From Psychroserpens ponticola (GTDB taxonomy: Bacteria; Bacteroidota; Bacteroidia; Flavobacteriales; Flavobacteriaceae), in contig NZ_CP116221.1 in assembly GCF_023556315.2 (NCBI RefSeq), positions 1,313,001 through 1,377,000 on the forward strand: DNA of 64,000 bases, in the 5' to 3' direction. The notes beneath the pieces are model-generated. The model searched no databases, was not told the DNA's origin, and was given only the letters and a program-made list of their open reading frames with translations. Every line of letters begins with the position of its first letter. Within the stretch, counting starts at the first letter, position 1. A program made the translations under genes and the position numbers. Shown here piece by piece: positions 53,601-63,777 of the stretch.

Positions 53601-56600
53601 GCTACGCAAGCTTCAAGCGCAGTAATGTTAGCAGTATTCCAATCGTTAGCTAGAGTTTCATTATCAGTACCAGAACATTCAATCGCAGCATCAGTAACCG
53701 AACAGTTTGTTAAATCAGGAGCCGAAGTGTCTTCAAGGGTAAGTGTCGCATTAAGTGTTGTAGCATTTCCACAATCATCAGTGATTGTATAAACAACCGC
53801 AATTGTACCACCTTGACCACAAGTAGAGCTTAAATTATTAAAATCATAATCAGAAGTAATCTGACCAGAGAAGTCTGTATCACACGTATCAGCCACACAA
53901 GATTCAAGCGCAGTAATGTTAGCAGCATTCCAATCGTTCGCTAGAGTTTCATTATCAGTACCAGAACATTCAATCGCAGTATCAGTAACCGAACAGTTTG
54001 TTAAATCAGGAGCCGAAGTATCTTCAAGGGTAAGTGTTGCATTAAGCGTTGTTGCGTTTCCACAATCATCAGTGATTGTATAAACAACCGCAATTGTACC
54101 ACCTTGACCACACGTAGAACTTAAATTATTAAAGTTATAATCAGAAGTTATCTGACCTGTAAAGTCTGTATCACAAGTATCAGCTACACAAGCTTCAAGC
54201 GCAGTAATGTTAGCAGCATTCCAATCGTTCGCTAGAGTTTCATTATCAGTACCAGAACATTCAATCGCAGCATCAGTAACCGAACAATTAGTTAAATCAG
54301 GAGCCGAAGTATCTTCAAGGGTAAGTGTTGCATTAAGCGTTGTTGCGTTTCCACAATCATCAGTGATTGTATAAACAACCGCAATTGTACCACCTTGACC
54401 ACACGTAGAACTTAGATTATTAAAGTTATAATCAGAAGTTATCTGACCTGTAAAGTCTGTATCACAAGTATCAGCCACACAAGCTTCAAGCGCAGTAATG
54501 TTAGCAGCATTCCAATCGTTAGCTAGAGTTTCATTATCAGTACCAGAACATTCAATCGCAGCATCAGTAACCGAACAATTAGTTAAATCAGGAGCAGAAG
54601 TATCTTCAAGGGTAAGTGTCGCATTAAGTGTTGTAGCATTTCCACAATCATCAGTGATTGTATAGACAACAGCAATTGTACCACCTTGACCACACGTAGA
54701 ACTTAAATTATTAAAGTTATAATCAGAAGTAATCTGACCAGAGAAATCTGTATCACACGTATCAGCCACACAAGCTTCAAGCGCAGTAATGTTAGCAGCA
54801 TTCCAATCGTTAGCTAGAGTTTCATTATCAGTACCAGAACATTCAATCGCAGCATCAGTAACCGAACAATTAGTTAAATCAGGAGCCGAAGTATCTTCAA
54901 GCGTAAGTGTTGCATTAAGCGTTGTTGCGTTTCCACAATCATCAGTAATTGTATAAACAACCGCAATTGTACCACCTTGACCACAAGTAGAACTTAAATT
55001 ATTAAAGTTATAATTAGAAGTAATCTGACCTGTAAAGTCTGTATCACAAGTATCAGCTACACAAGATTCAAGCGCAGTAATGTTAGCCGCATTCCAATTG
55101 TTAGCTAGAGTTTCATTATCAGTACCAGAACATTCAATCGCAGCATCAGTAACCGAACAATTAGTTAAATCAGGAGCCGAAGTATCTTCAAGCGTAAGTG
55201 TTGCATTAAGTGTTGTAGCATTTCCACAATCATCAGTGATTGTATAAACAACCGCAATTGTACCACCTTGACCACAAGTAGAACTTAAATTATTAAAGTT
55301 ATAATCAGAAGTTATCTGACCAGAGAAATCTGTATCACACGTATCAGCCACACAAGCTTCAAGTGCAGTAATGTTAGCCGCATTCCAATCGTTAGCTAAA
55401 GTCTGGTTATCAGTACCAGAACATTCAATCGCAGCATCAGTAACCGAACAATTAGTTAAATCAGGAGCCGAAGTATCTTCAAGCGTAAGCGTCGCATTAA
55501 GCGTTGTAGCATTTCCACAATCATCAGTAATTGTATAGACAACCGCAATTGTACCACCTTGACCACACGTAGAACTTAAATTATTAAAATCATAATTTGA
55601 AGTTACAGTCACACCAAGATCATCAGCACAATTTTCAAGCGCAGTAATGTTAGTAGCATTCCAATCGTTAGCTAGAGTTTCATTATCAGTACCAGAACAT
55701 TCTATAGCTTCATCGGTTACTGAGCAGTTTGATAAATCAGGAATAGTTCCATCATCAAAAGTAAGAGTTGCAGAAAGCGTAGAAGAGTTTCCACAGTCAT
55801 CAGTAATTGTATAAATTACATTGATAGTTCCACAAGGACCACAAGTTGTATTTAAGTTATCAAAATCGTAATCAGAAGTCACTTGACCAGTAAAGTCTGT
55901 ATCACAAGTGTCAGTAGCACAAGATTCAAGTGCTGCAATATTGGCTGTATCCCAAGCATCAGCAAGTGTTTCGTTTTCAGTATCAGAACATTCTAAAACA
56001 GTATTATCAATAGTACAAGCCGATAAATTTGGCGCAATATTATCTTCAACAGTAATTGTTTGAGTATCAGAAACAGAGTTTCCACATTCATCAGTTGCAG
56101 TCCAAGTTCTAGTAATAGTTTCCGTATTACCACAATTAGTAACACTACTATCAGTAAAAGAAATAGTAGCAGTACCACAAGTATCAGTAGCAGTAGCATT
56201 ACCAGTAGCAGAAGGGTTAGTACTATCAGTACATTCTACAGTTGAATTAGCAGGTATTGTTATAGTTGGAGGAGTTGTATCTACAACAGTAATTGTTTGG
56301 GTTTCCGAAACAGAATTACCACAAGCATCAGTTGCAGTCCAAGTTCTAGTAATAGTTTCAGTGTTACCGCAAGCACCATCAGAACTATCTGTAAATGTTA
56401 CAGTAGCAGTTCCACAATCATCAGTAGCTGTAGCAGTTCCAGTATTAGGAGGATTGGTATCCTCAGTACATTCTCTATTTTTATTAGGTGGAATAATTAG
56501 ATCTGGAGCTGTTGTATCTTTAATAGTTATAGTTTGTGTATCTGAGGCAGAATTTCCACATGCATCAGTAACAATAAAAGTTCTAGTTACTAGAATAGTA

Positions 56601-58708
56601 CAAGTTCCAGAACTTGTGTCAGAATAAGTAATAGAGGCAATAGTACCATCTATATCTGAAGCAGTTCCATTTCCATCTATAGCATTTTCTAATTGAGCTA
56701 ATGTAATAGTAGTAGAAGTTTCATTATATGATAAACCAGTAATAGCAGAAACATCACAACCTTCTATGGTATAATCTTCAGGAGCAGTAATTTCAGGGTT
56801 TTCAGAATCATCATCATTAATAATAATATTGTTTGTAGTTACGGGACAATCATTATCATCAATAACATTAATCGTATAAGTTCCTTGAGTAAGGTTTGAA
56901 AAAGTTCCAGATGCTTGGTAGTTATTTCCACCATCAATTGAATACATATAAGGAGGAATACCACCAGAAGCTTCAACAGTTAATTCACCAGAATTATTTC
57001 CCGAGCAATCTGCGTTAGATGTCGATGTTACACTAACAGTTAATTCAGTTGGTTGAGTAATTTCACTATCATTAATAATGATATTACATCCAGATGAATC
57101 AGTAATTGTAACCGAATATGTTCCAGCAGTAATTCCTGATAGATCTTCCGTGACTTCTCCATTATCCCATAAAAATGTATAAGGAGGAGTACCACCTGTA
57201 ATAGTCACATCTATAGCTCCAGTTGCACCATCATAACAAAGTATATCTGTTGTAGAAACTGTTGCTTCAATAACATCAGGAATAATAATTTCAGCTTGAG
57301 CATCAATACTTGGCATAGAACAAGTTGCTCCAAATGTGCCAGAATATGTTAAATCAGCAGTAAATACACCTTCAAATGTATCTGGTGTTCCTGGATAAGA
57401 ATAAACTCCTAAAAGATTTATAGATGAACCAATAAGATTTCCATCTAAATAAAAATTCCATACAAATGAATCCTCAGTAGAGACACAACCATTTTGTTCA
57501 AGTGTAGCTGAATAATTAATCGAATTTGTACATCCAACTCTAGAGATACTAGGTGTTATTTCTGGACAAGGCACACAAAAACTTGGATTATTAAACACCA
57601 AAGATTCGATTTCACACATGGCATCTTCATAATTAATAATTGTGTTTCCGGATGATTGAGGGCCACATACTGTTGAATTGTCTGGAGTAATTGTATAGTT
57701 TAATGTTATAGTTTCTTCAAATAGATCGTCAACATACCATAATAACAATGGATCAGTATACGACGTTGTTCCTTTACTTGCAACAACACTTCCTGGCACA
57801 ATTGAAAAACCATTAGCAACAGTGTCAGAAACGAGTGCTTGACCAGGTAATTGGGTTGCAGCAGGTACTAATTGACCTAAAATTGCATCATAAATGCTAT
57901 TTAAATCTGCATTGTTTTCAGTCGAAAAAGCACCAGCATTTTGTATGCTATTAAGAGTATTTAAGGCTATTGTTTGTTCAGTACCACTAATAGCTCCTAC
58001 TAATCCTATAGTAAAAATACTCTGTTCAAATTCTTCGCCACTAACGTAAGTGGTTTGTGCATTATTTCCAGCAGTTATTGCTGATGTTTGGCATATAGTT
58101 CCAGATGTAGTAGAGCTACATGAGTTATTACTACCATTTCTGTATGTTGCTACACCATCAGATAGCAGTATAATACTTCTTGAAGTTGCACAATCAAAAG
58201 TACCCGTATTTGTTAAAAGGTTGTCAGCAGCGATAAGAGCTCCTTGAGTATTTGTCCATCCACTAGTAGAAATCCCATTAATTTCATCAATAACATCTTG
58301 CTTACCAGCACTTAAAGTTAGACCTATATCAACACTTGCAGAAGAGCTAAAAGTTACTAATGCAACTTTGTTTAAGCCAGTCGGATTGTTTGCGGGTAAA
58401 AAGAAATTATTAACAAAAGCGATAGCAGCATCTTGAGCGTAATCTATTGGTTCTGGCACAGGACCATCATCCATACTTCCAGATCTATCAATAATTAATA
58501 CAACTTCTTGCGGACTTTTTGGTGGTTTACCTATGATCTCTAAAGTCACATCAAATTGTGTGCAAACATCTACGTTTTCTACGATATCCTTATTAACAAT
58601 TACTTGTTGACCAGATAGAATATTAATAGAAAATAGAAATGAAAAAGCAAACAAAAGTTTAGCTACATTCTTAACATTTCTTTTTTGAAATTGTAATTTA
58701 TTTTTCAT
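44672..58708 (-). CDS. giant T9SS type B surface adhesin with VWA domain and two repeat arrays
   Basis: A 4678-residue secreted protein, roughly half a megadalton, in one uninterrupted frame. After a long signal peptide (cleavage near residue 33, LSGQQ) comes a von Willebrand A domain whose MIDAS motif DRSGSM is at 74-79 ([11 protein letters not shown] follows). Residues about 480-645 hold two SprB-like modules ([20 protein letters not shown]) and about 650-890 HYR-like modules ([20 protein letters not shown]). Residues 893-3490 are 27 units of about 97 residues; 3492-4404 are 11 units of 83 residues. The C-terminus ([39 protein letters not shown]) is the type B sorting domain found on gliding adhesins. 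Secretion by T9SS is therefore likely; the binding target is unknown. Cysteines are frequent and regular. Confidence 0.93.
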   Translation of the reverse strand: MKNKLQFQKRNVKNVAKLLFAFSFLFSINILSGQQVIVNKDIVENVDVCTQFDVTLEIIGKPPKSPQEVVLIIDRSGSMDDGPVPEPIDYAQDAAIAFVNNFFLPANNPTGLNKVALVTFSSSASVDIGLTLSAGKQDVIDEINGISTSGWTNTQGALIAADNLLTNTGTFDCATSRSIILLSDGVATYRNGSNNSCSSTTSGTICQTSAITAGNNAQTTYVSGEEFEQSIFTIGLVGAISGTEQTIALNTLNSIQNAGAFSTENNADLNSIYDAILGQLVPAATQLPGQALVSDTVANGFSIVPGSVVASKGTTSYTDPLLLWYVDDLFEETITLNYTITPDNSTVCGPQSSGNTIINYEDAMCEIESLVFNNPSFCVPCPEITPSISRVGCTNSINYSATLEQNGCVSTEDSFVWNFYLDGNLIGSSINLLGVYSYPGTPDTFEGVFTADLTYSGTFGATCSMPSIDAQAEIIIPDVIEATVSTTDILCYDGATGAIDVTITGGTPPYTFLWDNGEVTEDLSGITAGTYSVTITDSSGCNIIINDSEITQPTELTVSVTSTSNADCSGNNSGELTVEASGGIPPYMYSIDGGNNYQASGTFSNLTQGTYTINVIDDNDCPVTTNNIIINDDDSENPEITAPEDYTIEGCDVSAITGLSYNETSTTITLAQLENAIDGNGTASDIDGTIASITYSDTSSGTCTILVTRTFIVTDACGNSASDTQTITIKDTTAPDLIIPPNKNRECTEDTNPPNTGTATATDDCGTATVTFTDSSDGACGNTETITRTWTATDACGNSVSETQTITVVDTTPPTITIPANSTVECTDSTNPSATGNATATDTCGTATISFTDSSVTNCGNTETITRTWTATDECGNSVSDTQTITVEDNIAPNLSACTIDNTVLECSDTENETLADAWDTANIAALESCATDTCDTDFTGQVTSDYDFDNLNTTCGPCGTINVIYTITDDCGNSSTLSATLTFDDGTIPDLSNCSVTDEAIECSGTDNETLANDWNATNITALENCADDLGVTVTSNYDFNNLSSTCGQGGTIAVVYTITDDCGNATTLNATLTLEDTSAPDLTNCSVTDAAIECSGTDNQTLANDWNAANITALEACVADTCDTDFSGQITSDYNFNNLSSTCGQGGTIAVVYTITDDCGNATTLNATLTLEDTSAPDLTNCSVTDAAIECSGTDNETLANNWNAANITALESCVADTCDTDFTGQITSNYNFNNLSSTCGQGGTIAVVYTITDDCGNATTLNATLTLEDTSAPDLTNCSVTDAAIECSGTDNETLANDWNAANITALEACVADTCDTDFSGQITSDYNFNNLSSTCGQGGTIAVVYTITDDCGNATTLNATLTLEDTSAPDLTNCSVTDAAIECSGTDNETLANDWNAANITALEACVADTCDTDFTGQITSDYNFNNLSSTCGQGGTIAVVYTITDDCGNATTLNATLTLEDTSAPDLTNCSVTDAAIECSGTDNETLANDWNAANITALEACVADTCDTDFTGQITSDYNFNNLSSTCGQGGTIAVVYTITDDCGNATTLNATLTLEDTSAPDLTNCSVTDTAIECSGTDNETLANDWNAANITALESCVADTCDTDFSGQITSDYDFNNLSSTCGQGGTIAVVYTITDDCGNATTLNATLTLEDTSAPDLTNCSVTDAAIECSGTDNETLANDWNTANITALEACVADTCDTDFSGQITSDYDFNNLSSTCGQGGTIAVVYTITDDCGNATTLNATLTLQDTSAPDLTNCSVTDAAIECSGTDNETLANDWNAANITALESCVADTCDTDFSGQITSDYNFNNLSSTCGQGGTIAVVYTITDDCGNATTLNATLTLEDTSAPDLTNCSVTDAAIECSGTDNETLANDWNTANITALESCVADTCDTDFSGQITSDYNFNNLSSTCGQGGTIAVVYTITDDCGNATTLNATLTLEDTSAPDLTNCSVENTVLECSDTENETLADAWDAANIAALETCVADTCDTDFTGQITSDYDFDNLNTTCGPCGTINVIYTITDDCGNATTLNATLTFDDGTIPDLSNCSVTDAAIECSGTDNETLANDWNATNITALENCADDLGVTVTSDYVFTNLVTTCGQGGTIAVVYTITDDCGNATTLNATLTLEDTSAPDLTNCSVTDAAIECSGTDNETLANDWNAANITALEACVADTCDTDFSGQITSDYNFNNLSSTCGQNGTIAVVYTITDDCGNDTTLNATLTLEDTSAPDLTNCSVTDVAIECSGTDNENLANDWNAANITALEACVADTCDTDFSGQITSDYNFNNLSSTCGQNGTIAVVYTITDDCGNATTLNATLTLEDTSAPDLTNCSVTDAAIECSGTDNQTLANDWNADNITALEACVADTCDTDFSGQITSDYNFNNLSSTCGQGGTIAVVYTITDDCGNATTLNATLTLEDTSAPDLTNCSVTDAAIECSGTDNQTLANDWNVANITALESCVADTCDTDFSGQITSDYDFNNLSSTCGQGGTIAVVYTITDDCGNATTLNATLTLEDTSAPDLTNCSVTNAAIECSGTDNQTLANDWNTANITALEACVADTCDTDFSGQITSNYNFNNLSSTCGQGGTIAVVYTITDDCGNATTLNATLTLEDTSAPDLTNCSVTDAAIECSGTDNQTLANDWNAANITALESCVADTCDTDFSGQITSDYDFNNLSSTCGQGGTIAVVYTITDDCGNATTLNATLTLEDTSAPDLTNCSVTDAAIECSGTDNETLANDWNTANITALEACVADTCDTDFSGQITSDYNFNNLSSTCGQGGTIAVVYTITDDCGNATTLNATLTLEDTSAPDLTNCSVENTVLECSDTENETLADAWNTANIAALETCVADTCDTDFTGQVTSDYDFNNLNTTCGPCGTINVTYTITDDCGNSSSRTVTLTFDDGTIPDLSNCSVTDAAIECSGTDNQTLANDWNATNITALENCADDLGVTVTSNYDFNNLSSTCGQGGTIAVVYTITDDCGNATTLNATLTLEDTSAPDLTNCSVTDAAIECSGTDNQTLANDWNAANITALESCVADTCDTDFSGQITSDYNFNNLSSTCGQGGTIAVVYTITDDCGNATTLNATLTLEDTSAPDLTNCSVTDAAIECSGTDNQTLANDWNTANITALEACVADTCDTDFTGQITSDYDFNNLSSTCGLGGTIAVVYTITDDCGNATTLSATLTLEDTSAPDLTNCSVTDAAIECSGTDNETLANDWNTANITALEACVADTCDTDFSGQITSDYNFNNLSSTCGQGGTIAVVYTITDDCGNATTLNATLTLEDTSAPDITNCSVENTVLECSDTENETLADAWDAANIAALETCVADTCDTDFIGQVTSDYDFDNLNTTCGPCGTINVIYTITDDCGNATTLNATLTFDDGTIPDLSNCSVTDEAIECGGDNNETLANDWNANNITALETCADDLAVTVTSDYAFANLVATCGQTGTIAVVYTITDDCGNATTLNATLTIEDTTPPTFTVPNDVTIECDQDSNDLNITGDVTDETDACSGSIEATFTDAVADGNCANESIITRTWTLVDECDNTTTFDQTITVEDNTAPTFSVPESITVECDVDVNDLTLTGDVTDEADNCSTDLEATFTDAVADGNCANESIITRTWTLVDECENTTTFDQTITVEDNTAPTFSVPESITVECDVDVNDLTLTGDVTDEADNCSTDLEATFTDAVADGNCANESIITRTWTLVDECDNTTTFDQTITIEDNTAPTFTVPESITVECDVDVNDLTLTGDVTDEADNCSTDLEATFTDAVADGNCANESIITRTWTLVDECDNTTTFDQTITVEDNTAPTFTVPESITVECDVDVNDLTLTGDVTDEADNCSTDLEATFTDAVADGNCANESIITRTWTLVDECDNTTTFDQTITVEDNTAPTFTVPESITVECDVDVNDLTLTGDVTDEADNCSTDLEATFTDAVADGNCANESIITRTWTLVDECDNTTTFDQTITVEDNTAPTFTVPESITVECDVDVNDLTLTGDVTDEADNCSTDLEATFTDAVADGNCANESIITRTWTLVDECDNTTTFDQTITVEDNTAPTFSVPESITVECDVDVNDLTLTGDVTDEADNCSTDLEATFTDAVADGNCANESIITRTWTLVDECENTTTFDQTITVEDNTAPTFTVPTDINVECDVDVNDLTLTGDVTDEADNCSTDLEATFTDAVADGNCANESIITRTWTLVDECENTTTFDQTITVEDNTAPTFTVPESITVECDVDVNDLTLTGDVTDEADNCSTDLEATFTDAVADGNCANESIITRTWTLVDECENTTTFDQTITVEDNTAPTFTVPTDINVECDVDVDDLSLTGDVTDESDNCSTGLEATYTDTIVAGTCPSEFVITRTWSVSDECENTTSFDQIITVQDTTAPALVSDLEEIFVVCNDIPEVPELVFEDACSTNMTVTFTENSTSDGTVEDYIIIREWLVEDECGNQALYTQQINVGVQNEVIAVNPGALCILEDFNFDLFSTLSGNYDTDGVWTVTLGDATLDGSLFNPSDLLDINDEYTDADLGDYIFTYTVGGLCPSETEVTITIDDECRVLPCGEEDLIISKAVTVNNDGINEFFTVEGVEDCGFVIELMIFNRWGAKIYDNSNYKNNWNGASSNGSIGNSGSVPTGTYYYIITLKNSGLRPITGPIYVSTN
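45497..48235 (-). repeat. array of 11 x 249 bp (83-residue HYR-like units)
   Basis: The length, 2739 bp, is exactly 11 x 249. Each unit runs from [20 protein letters not shown] to [13 protein letters not shown] and has four Cys. Eight units carry PESITVEC, two carry PTDINVEC (units 9 and 11), and the first carries PNDVTIEC. Units 2-8 are almost identical at the DNA level; the first and last are the most divergent, as expected for an array that grows by exchange in its middle. Confidence 0.93.
48239..56032 (-). repeat. nested array of 27 units of about 291 bp
   Basis: Twenty-seven units of about 97 residues ending in TITDDCGN plus a strand. Three kinds occur: four B units ([15 protein letters not shown], ending FDDGTI), four short units ([12 protein letters not shown], 276 bp), and nineteen long A units ([22 protein letters not shown], 291 bp). 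In protein order the array reads B, short, nine A; B, short, seven A; B, short, three A; B, short. Cys counts are 7 for B, 5 for short and 6 for A. Confidence 0.92.
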
Positions 58709-58752
58709 CGATTTTTTCTTTAAAACCTGTTTTTAAATCTTACTTACAAATA

Positions 58753-59256
58753 TTATCCCTCAGAAGGGTCAGCTACGTAAACACTTAATGTTTGAGTCTC
58801 AGAGATTGATTTACAATCTGTAGACTTAGCTTCTACTTCAATACAACTCCATGTATTTAAAGGCGTTCCCTTTGGAGCCTCTGCGTTTACAATAAATTTG
58901 TATGATTCACCACTATTCAATGTTATATTAAATTTAGAAGCGGTATTTGCGTTGTTTCTATTTATACCATTATTCTGAAATGAAACATCTAATGGTGCAC
59001 TTTCAGAACTAGTACCTCTATTATATTGTGAATTATTGTTGTTGCATGGTTCTGAAAGATTTTTAGCCGACAAATTGAACGTCTTAGTTTCTTGAGAAGT
59101 ATTTGTGAGAACCAATATGAATTGAGCACCATCTTCGTCAGCAGATTTAGAGTTTCTGTTTTTTTCAACAATTAGTTGGGCGCTACAATCATTTTTACTT
59201 GACGCAGATAATGTCATAGCAAAGCATGCTATAATTAAAGTTGCTATTAATTTCAT
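58753..59256 (-). CDS. small secreted protein, first gene of the adhesin operon
   Basis: A 167-residue exported protein with signal peptide MKLIATLIIACFAMTLSASS. The mature part is beta-rich with four Cys (KNDCSAQLIVEKNRNSKSAD, QFILVLTNTSQETKTFNLSA, NITLNSGESYKFIVNAEAPK, TWSCIEVEAKSTDC) and resembles a single Ig-like or Fn3-like domain. I do not recognise a named family. It ends 44 bases before the giant adhesin gene, so it is probably cotranscribed. It may be an accessory ligand or chaperone of the adhesin; this rests on position only. Confidence 0.75.
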   Translation of the reverse strand: MKLIATLIIACFAMTLSASSKNDCSAQLIVEKNRNSKSADEDGAQFILVLTNTSQETKTFNLSAKNLSEPCNNNNSQYNRGTSSESAPLDVSFQNNGINRNNANTASKFNITLNSGESYKFIVNAEAPKGTPLNTWSCIEVEAKSTDCKSISETQTLSVYVADPSEG

Positions 59257-59580
59257 AATTATAAAATTTAATTCAAATTTTGTATTCGCTTAGCGATGTT
59301 TAATAATACTATTACATATAAGAGTTTTAATCAAGTATTATGATGATACTTAATTAGATATCCAATATATTTTGAGGGAAGAACTGCGGTAAGAAATACC
59401 ACATAAATGGATTTATTAATATATTTTTGATTTGGGGTCATAAACATTATATTTAATGTGAACAAATGAAATGATAACCAAATAGGTTAACAAATTTAAA
59501 TGTTGAAAGGACGAAAATAATCGTTAAAACGGAATTATGCAACATTTTATCGATAAAATATTACACTTCATCGAATAATT
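59257..59580. other. divergent intergenic region
   Basis: No gene is seen in these 324 AT-rich bases, which must hold promoters for the adhesin operon (minus) and sixA (plus). Visible elements are TCGCTTAGCGA (59286-59296, 5-bp arms), AAGTAT/ATACTT arms (59333-59338, 59346-59351), and the perfect 16-bp palindrome ATTTTATCGATAAAAT (59544-59559), 21 bases before the sixA start. No consensus TAnnTTTG promoter was found. Confidence 0.5.
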
Positions 59581-60066
59581 ATGAGACAATTACTACTAAT
59601 TAGGCATGCAAAATCTTCATGGAAACATGATGTTAGTGATGCTGAAAGACCACTAAATAAAAGGGGTTTTAATGATGCAGCCTTAGTTTCTAAATCGTTT
59701 AAAAACGTTGCTTTTATACCTGATATTATTTTTTCAAGTCCGGCAAAAAGAGCCTTAACTACTTGTGATATTTTCATTAAAAACTTAGATTTTGATGATA
59801 AAATCATACATGTTAAAGACGAATTATATGATTTTGAGGGGCAAAATGTTATAGATTTTATAACCCAAATTGATGATAGTTATGAAAAAGTTATGATTTT
59901 TGGTCATAATCATGCATTCACATCTATTTGCAATATATTTGGAGACCAATTTATAGACAACCTTCCTACAAGTGGTTTAGTTGTTCTAAACTTTGATGTC
60001 AATACGTGGCAAAACGTTAAAAACGGTATTACAAAACTTACAATTTTCCCAAGGGATTTAAAATAA
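59581..60066 (+). CDS. sixA: SixA-type histidine phosphatase
   Basis: A 161-residue phosphohistidine phosphatase of the histidine phosphatase superfamily. The catalytic RHAKSSW motif has His9; the second His is in FGHNHAFTSI, and RPLNKRG and SSPAKRALTTC are family positions. E. coli SixA removes phosphate from phosphorelay or PTS histidines. Here the gene overlaps ppk1 by one base (TAATGG), so it is tied to polyphosphate metabolism; the substrate could be a phosphohistidine such as that of Ppk itself, but that is a guess. Confidence 0.92.
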   Translation: MRQLLLIRHAKSSWKHDVSDAERPLNKRGFNDAALVSKSFKNVAFIPDIIFSSPAKRALTTCDIFIKNLDFDDKIIHVKDELYDFEGQNVIDFITQIDDSYEKVMIFGHNHAFTSICNIFGDQFIDNLPTSGLVVLNFDVNTWQNVKNGITKLTIFPRDLK

Positions 60067-62120
60067 TGGTAAAAGAAAAAAATAGCTATATAAATCGTGA
60101 ATTAAGTTGGCTTCAATTTAATGAACGCGTATTACAAGAAGCAGAAGATGAAAGCGTACCTCTAATTGAAAGGTTAAGATTTTTAGGAATATTTTCAAAT
60201 AACCTTGATGAGTTTTTTAAAGTAAGGTATGCAACAGTTAAGCGAATTGATGAAGCTGGTAAAGGAGGTAAAAGTGAATTAGGAGGTGTAAAAGCTGGTG
60301 AACTTTTAGAAATTATTACTAAAATTGTTATTAAGCAACAAAGTTATAGCTTAGAAATTCTAAGTAAAATTCAGAGTAAACTCGATAAAGAAAATATCTT
60401 TATTATAAATGAAACACAAATTGATGAATTTCATCATAAGTTTATAAAAGATTATTACATACAAAATGTTAGTCCAGCTTTAGTAACGATTATTTTAAAC
60501 GACCTGCTGGAACTGCCTTTATTGAAAGATAGTGCTGCATATTTGGCAGTGAAAATGGTTTTAGATAATGGTGAAAAGCAATTTGCATTAATAGAAATAC
60601 CAAAAGCGATCGATCGATTTGTTGTTTTACCTAAAAAAGGAGAAGGTAATTACATCATTATATTAGACGATTTATTACGTTACTGCTTAAATGATATCTT
60701 CAATATCTTTAATTACAAGTCTATTTCGGCTAATATGATAAAAATCACTAGAGATGGTGAACTTGATTTTGATAGTGATTTAAGTAAGAGTTTTATTGAA
60801 AAACTTTCAGATAGTGTAAAAGATAGACAGATTGGAGAGCCAGTAAGGTTTGTTTATGATAAGACAATTGATGAAGAGACCTTAGAGTACTTAATGTCTA
60901 AAATGGGTATCGATTCTAAGGATAGTGTGATTCCAGGAGGTCGTTATCACAATAGAAGAGATTATATGGATTTTCCAAGTTTGAGAAGAACAGATCTCTT
61001 ATATGATAAAATTCAGCCTTTGCAAATAAAAGGGTTAAGCCTTCAAAATAGTATTTTTACTTCCATATCAGAAAAAGATTATTTACTTCATACACCATAT
61101 CAAACTTTTTCTTATGTCGTGAAATTTTTAAGAGAAGCTGCTTTAGATCCTCAAGTTAAAACCATAAAAATCACAATATATAGACTTGCTCAAATTTCTC
61201 ATGTTGCTAGTTCATTGATAAACGCTGCTAAAAATGGAAAAAAAGTAACAGTAGTCATTGAATTACGTGCGAGATTTGACGAACAAGCAAATATTGATTA
61301 CGCAGAACAAATGCAAGCTGAAGGTGTCAATCTCCTTTTTGGTGTAGTGGGTTTAAAAGTACATAGTAAAATGTGTGTTATTGAACGTGAAGAGCATAAT
61401 AAATTAAAACGATACGGATTTATTAGTACTGGAAATTTTAATGAATCTACTGCTAAAGTTTATACTGATTTCACGTTATTCACATCAAATTCAAAAATAT
61501 TAAAGGACGTTAATAAAGTGTTTAATTTTTTTCAAACTAATTATTTGATCTATAGGTATAAACATATTATTACATCTCCTCATTATACAAAATCAAAACT
61601 ATTTGCCTTAATTGACACTGAAATTGAAAACGTAAAACAAGGAAAACCAGCATTTATAAAACTCAAGCTGAATAGTATTTCTAGTTATAGTATGATTGAT
61701 AAGTTGTATGAAGCCAGTAGAGCTGGTGTAAAAATTCAAATGATTGTGAGAGGTATATGTTGTTTGATTCCTGGAGTGAAAGGAATGAGCGAGAACATTG
61801 AAGTTATAAGTATTATTGATAAATTTTTAGAGCATACCAGATTATATCTATTCTGTAATGATAACGATAACAAAGTGTATATTTCTTCAGCAGACTGGAT
61901 GACTAGAAATATTGAAAATAGAGTAGAAGTCAGTTGCCCTATTTATCAAGATGATATTAAAGAAGAATTGCTAAACATTTTTGATATTTGTTGGAAGGAT
62001 AATGTAAAGGCAAGAATAATTAATGAATTCCAAACTAATGAGTATAGGCAAAATGACCTTCCTAAAGTAAGAACCCAATTTGCACTTTATAATTATTTTA
62101 AAGAAAAACTGAATTCCTAA
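60066..62120 (+). CDS. ppk1: polyphosphate kinase 1
   Basis: Reversibly makes inorganic polyphosphate from ATP. The 684 residues contain the N-terminal domain (NRELSWLQFNERVLQEAEDE), the head domain, and two phospholipase-D-like catalytic domains. The autophosphorylated His lies in GLKVHSKMCVIE and the second active-site His in FLEHTRLYLF; ELRARFDEQANIDYAEQMQ is also diagnostic. Translation is coupled to sixA (one-base overlap) and ppx starts one base after its stop. Confidence 0.96.
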   Translation: MVKEKNSYINRELSWLQFNERVLQEAEDESVPLIERLRFLGIFSNNLDEFFKVRYATVKRIDEAGKGGKSELGGVKAGELLEIITKIVIKQQSYSLEILSKIQSKLDKENIFIINETQIDEFHHKFIKDYYIQNVSPALVTIILNDLLELPLLKDSAAYLAVKMVLDNGEKQFALIEIPKAIDRFVVLPKKGEGNYIIILDDLLRYCLNDIFNIFNYKSISANMIKITRDGELDFDSDLSKSFIEKLSDSVKDRQIGEPVRFVYDKTIDEETLEYLMSKMGIDSKDSVIPGGRYHNRRDYMDFPSLRRTDLLYDKIQPLQIKGLSLQNSIFTSISEKDYLLHTPYQTFSYVVKFLREAALDPQVKTIKITIYRLAQISHVASSLINAAKNGKKVTVVIELRARFDEQANIDYAEQMQAEGVNLLFGVVGLKVHSKMCVIEREEHNKLKRYGFISTGNFNESTAKVYTDFTLFTSNSKILKDVNKVFNFFQTNYLIYRYKHIITSPHYTKSKLFALIDTEIENVKQGKPAFIKLKLNSISSYSMIDKLYEASRAGVKIQMIVRGICCLIPGVKGMSENIEVISIIDKFLEHTRLYLFCNDNDNKVYISSADWMTRNIENRVEVSCPIYQDDIKEELLNIFDICWKDNVKARIINEFQTNEYRQNDLPKVRTQFALYNYFKEKLNS

Positions 62121-62121
62121 T

Positions 62122-63027
62122 ATGTTAAGCATTAAAAAATACGCAGCTATTGATATAGGATCTAATGCTGTTAGACTTTTAATATCAAGTATTATTGAAC
62201 AAAAAGATAGGCCTACTAAGTTCAAAAAAACGTCCTTAGTTCGTGTGCCTATTCGTCTAGGTGCTGACGTGTTTTTGAATGGGGAAATTTCCGAAGAGAA
62301 TAAACAGCGTATGCTTGATACTATGGTGGCTTTTAAATTATTAATGAAATCCCATAAAATTGTTAAGTACAAAGCTTGCGCTACATCAGCAATGCGAGAA
62401 GCAGATAATGGTAAAGAAATGGTAAAGCTTATTTCTAAAACGGCTAAAATAAATATAGATATCATAAACGGAGAAGAGGAAGCTGCTATTATTGCTGCAA
62501 CAGATTTACATTCTTATATTAAAGAAGATAAAACGTATTTATATGTTGATGTTGGTGGAGGAAGTACAGAATTTTCAGTAATTCATCACGGAAATACGGT
62601 TGCTTCTAGATCATTTAAAATTGGTACTGTAAGACTTTTAAATGATATTGTTAAAAAAGAGACTTGGTTTGAATTAGAAGAATGGATTAAAAAAAACACG
62701 AAAGGTTATGATGCTTTGGATTTAATTGGTTCTGGTGGAAACATTAATAAAATATTTAAAATTTCAGGAAAAACGATGGGTAAACCGTTGACTTATTTTT
62801 ACTTAACATCTTATTATAATAAACTTCAAACCTATTCTTATGAAGAACGAATTACCGAATTAGAACTTAACCAAGATAGAGCAGATGTTATTATTCCTGC
62901 AACAAGAATTTACCTTTCTGCAATGAAGTGGAGTGGAGCAAAAGACATCTATGTGCCAAAAATCGGACTTTCAGATGGTATCATCAAAAGTGTGTATTAT
63001 GGAACAGTTTCAAGCATAAACCTTTAA
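62122..63027 (+). CDS. ppx: Ppx/GppA exopolyphosphatase family protein
   Basis: A 301-residue member of the ASKHA (actin-like) superfamily: AAIDIGSNAVRLLISSI is the phosphate-1 motif and YVDVGGGSTEFSVI the phosphate-2 motif; INGEEEAAII and GSGGNINKIFK are family segments. It removes terminal phosphates from polyphosphate or (p)ppGpp. At about 300 residues it is the short form lacking the C-terminal HD domain of E. coli Ppx. The single-base gap to ppk1 indicates an operon that both builds and degrades polyphosphate. Confidence 0.92.
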   Translation: MLSIKKYAAIDIGSNAVRLLISSIIEQKDRPTKFKKTSLVRVPIRLGADVFLNGEISEENKQRMLDTMVAFKLLMKSHKIVKYKACATSAMREADNGKEMVKLISKTAKINIDIINGEEEAAIIAATDLHSYIKEDKTYLYVDVGGGSTEFSVIHHGNTVASRSFKIGTVRLLNDIVKKETWFELEEWIKKNTKGYDALDLIGSGGNINKIFKISGKTMGKPLTYFYLTSYYNKLQTYSYEERITELELNQDRADVIIPATRIYLSAMKWSGAKDIYVPKIGLSDGIIKSVYYGTVSSINL

Positions 63028-63194
63028 AAATTAAGTTGTTTGACCTCTTTTTTTACGAGATATCCGTTATTTATTTCTTAATTTCAATTTTCATTATATA
63101 TTAGCAGTCTCAAATCTATGCTGTTTTATATAACAACATTTTGAAAATGCTCAATTATAGTAGTTGAGTTAATTTAAAATAAAATATTATAAAA

Positions 63195-63725
63195 ATGAAA
63201 TCACTTATCCTTACTTTATTATTTGTTAGTATTACTACACTATCATTTGCTCAAGGCACTAGTTATGGTGTTAGAGGAGCTTTTAACATCTCAAACTTAG
63301 ATTTTGATCCTGATGCAACTTTTGATAATCAACACAGAAATGGTTTTGCTTTTGGAGGTTTTGTTGATTATGGTATTAGCGATAATTTTTCAATTTTAGC
63401 CGAATTACAGTATTCTGCTGAAGGTGGTAAACATGAAACGTTAAAAGCTGATTATATTCAACTTCCAATTATGGCTCGTTTCGCTATTGGGAATAAATTT
63501 ACTTTTGGTGCAGGACCAATGCTTAGTTTAAAGACTTGGGCTGATCAAGACGGATTTTCAACATTAACATTCTCTGGAGTTGGTGGTTTAGAATACATGA
63601 TTACCGATGAATTATTTATTGATGCTCGTGTACATTACGGACTTAGTAACATCTTAGATAAAGACCTAACAGATGTTGAAGCACAAAACACAACGTTTCA
63701 ATTCGGGTTTGGTATAAAAATTTAA
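63195..63725 (+). CDS. outer-membrane beta-barrel protein (PorT-like)
   Basis: A 176-residue protein with signal peptide MKSLILTLLFVSITTLSFAQ. The barrel pattern is evident (YGVRGAFNISNLDFDPDATF, FAFGGFVDYGISDNFSILAE, ADYIQLPIMARFAIGNKFTF, DARVHYGLSNIL, FQFGFGIKI). It belongs to the same broad group as the barrels at 8463 and 9903; the strand around ADYIQLPIMARF is the group's best-conserved part. Function unknown. It is transcribed on its own and ends at a strong terminator. Confidence 0.82.
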   Translation: MKSLILTLLFVSITTLSFAQGTSYGVRGAFNISNLDFDPDATFDNQHRNGFAFGGFVDYGISDNFSILAELQYSAEGGKHETLKADYIQLPIMARFAIGNKFTFGAGPMLSLKTWADQDGFSTLTFSGVGGLEYMITDELFIDARVHYGLSNILDKDLTDVEAQNTTFQFGFGIKI

Positions 63726-63746
63726 AACAGATTATTTATATAAATG

Positions 63747-63777
63747 AAAAGCCTCAGTATTTATTGAGGCTTTTTTT
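63747..63777 (+). terminator. bidirectional terminator
   Basis: AAAAGCCTCA (63747-63756), eight-base loop, TGAGGCTTTTTTT (63765-63777). The T run overlaps the stop codon of the converging gene. Confidence 0.88.

Noticed and set aside
48969-53792. Recurring 65-codon plus-strand frames with near-identical products
   Set aside because: Antisense shadows of the 97-residue units; spacing is a multiple of the coding repeat length.
45497-56032. Long regular repeat array that could suggest CRISPR or a non-coding satellite
   Set aside because: Periods of 249 and 291 are multiples of three, the frame is open throughout, there are no short unique spacers and no cas genes.
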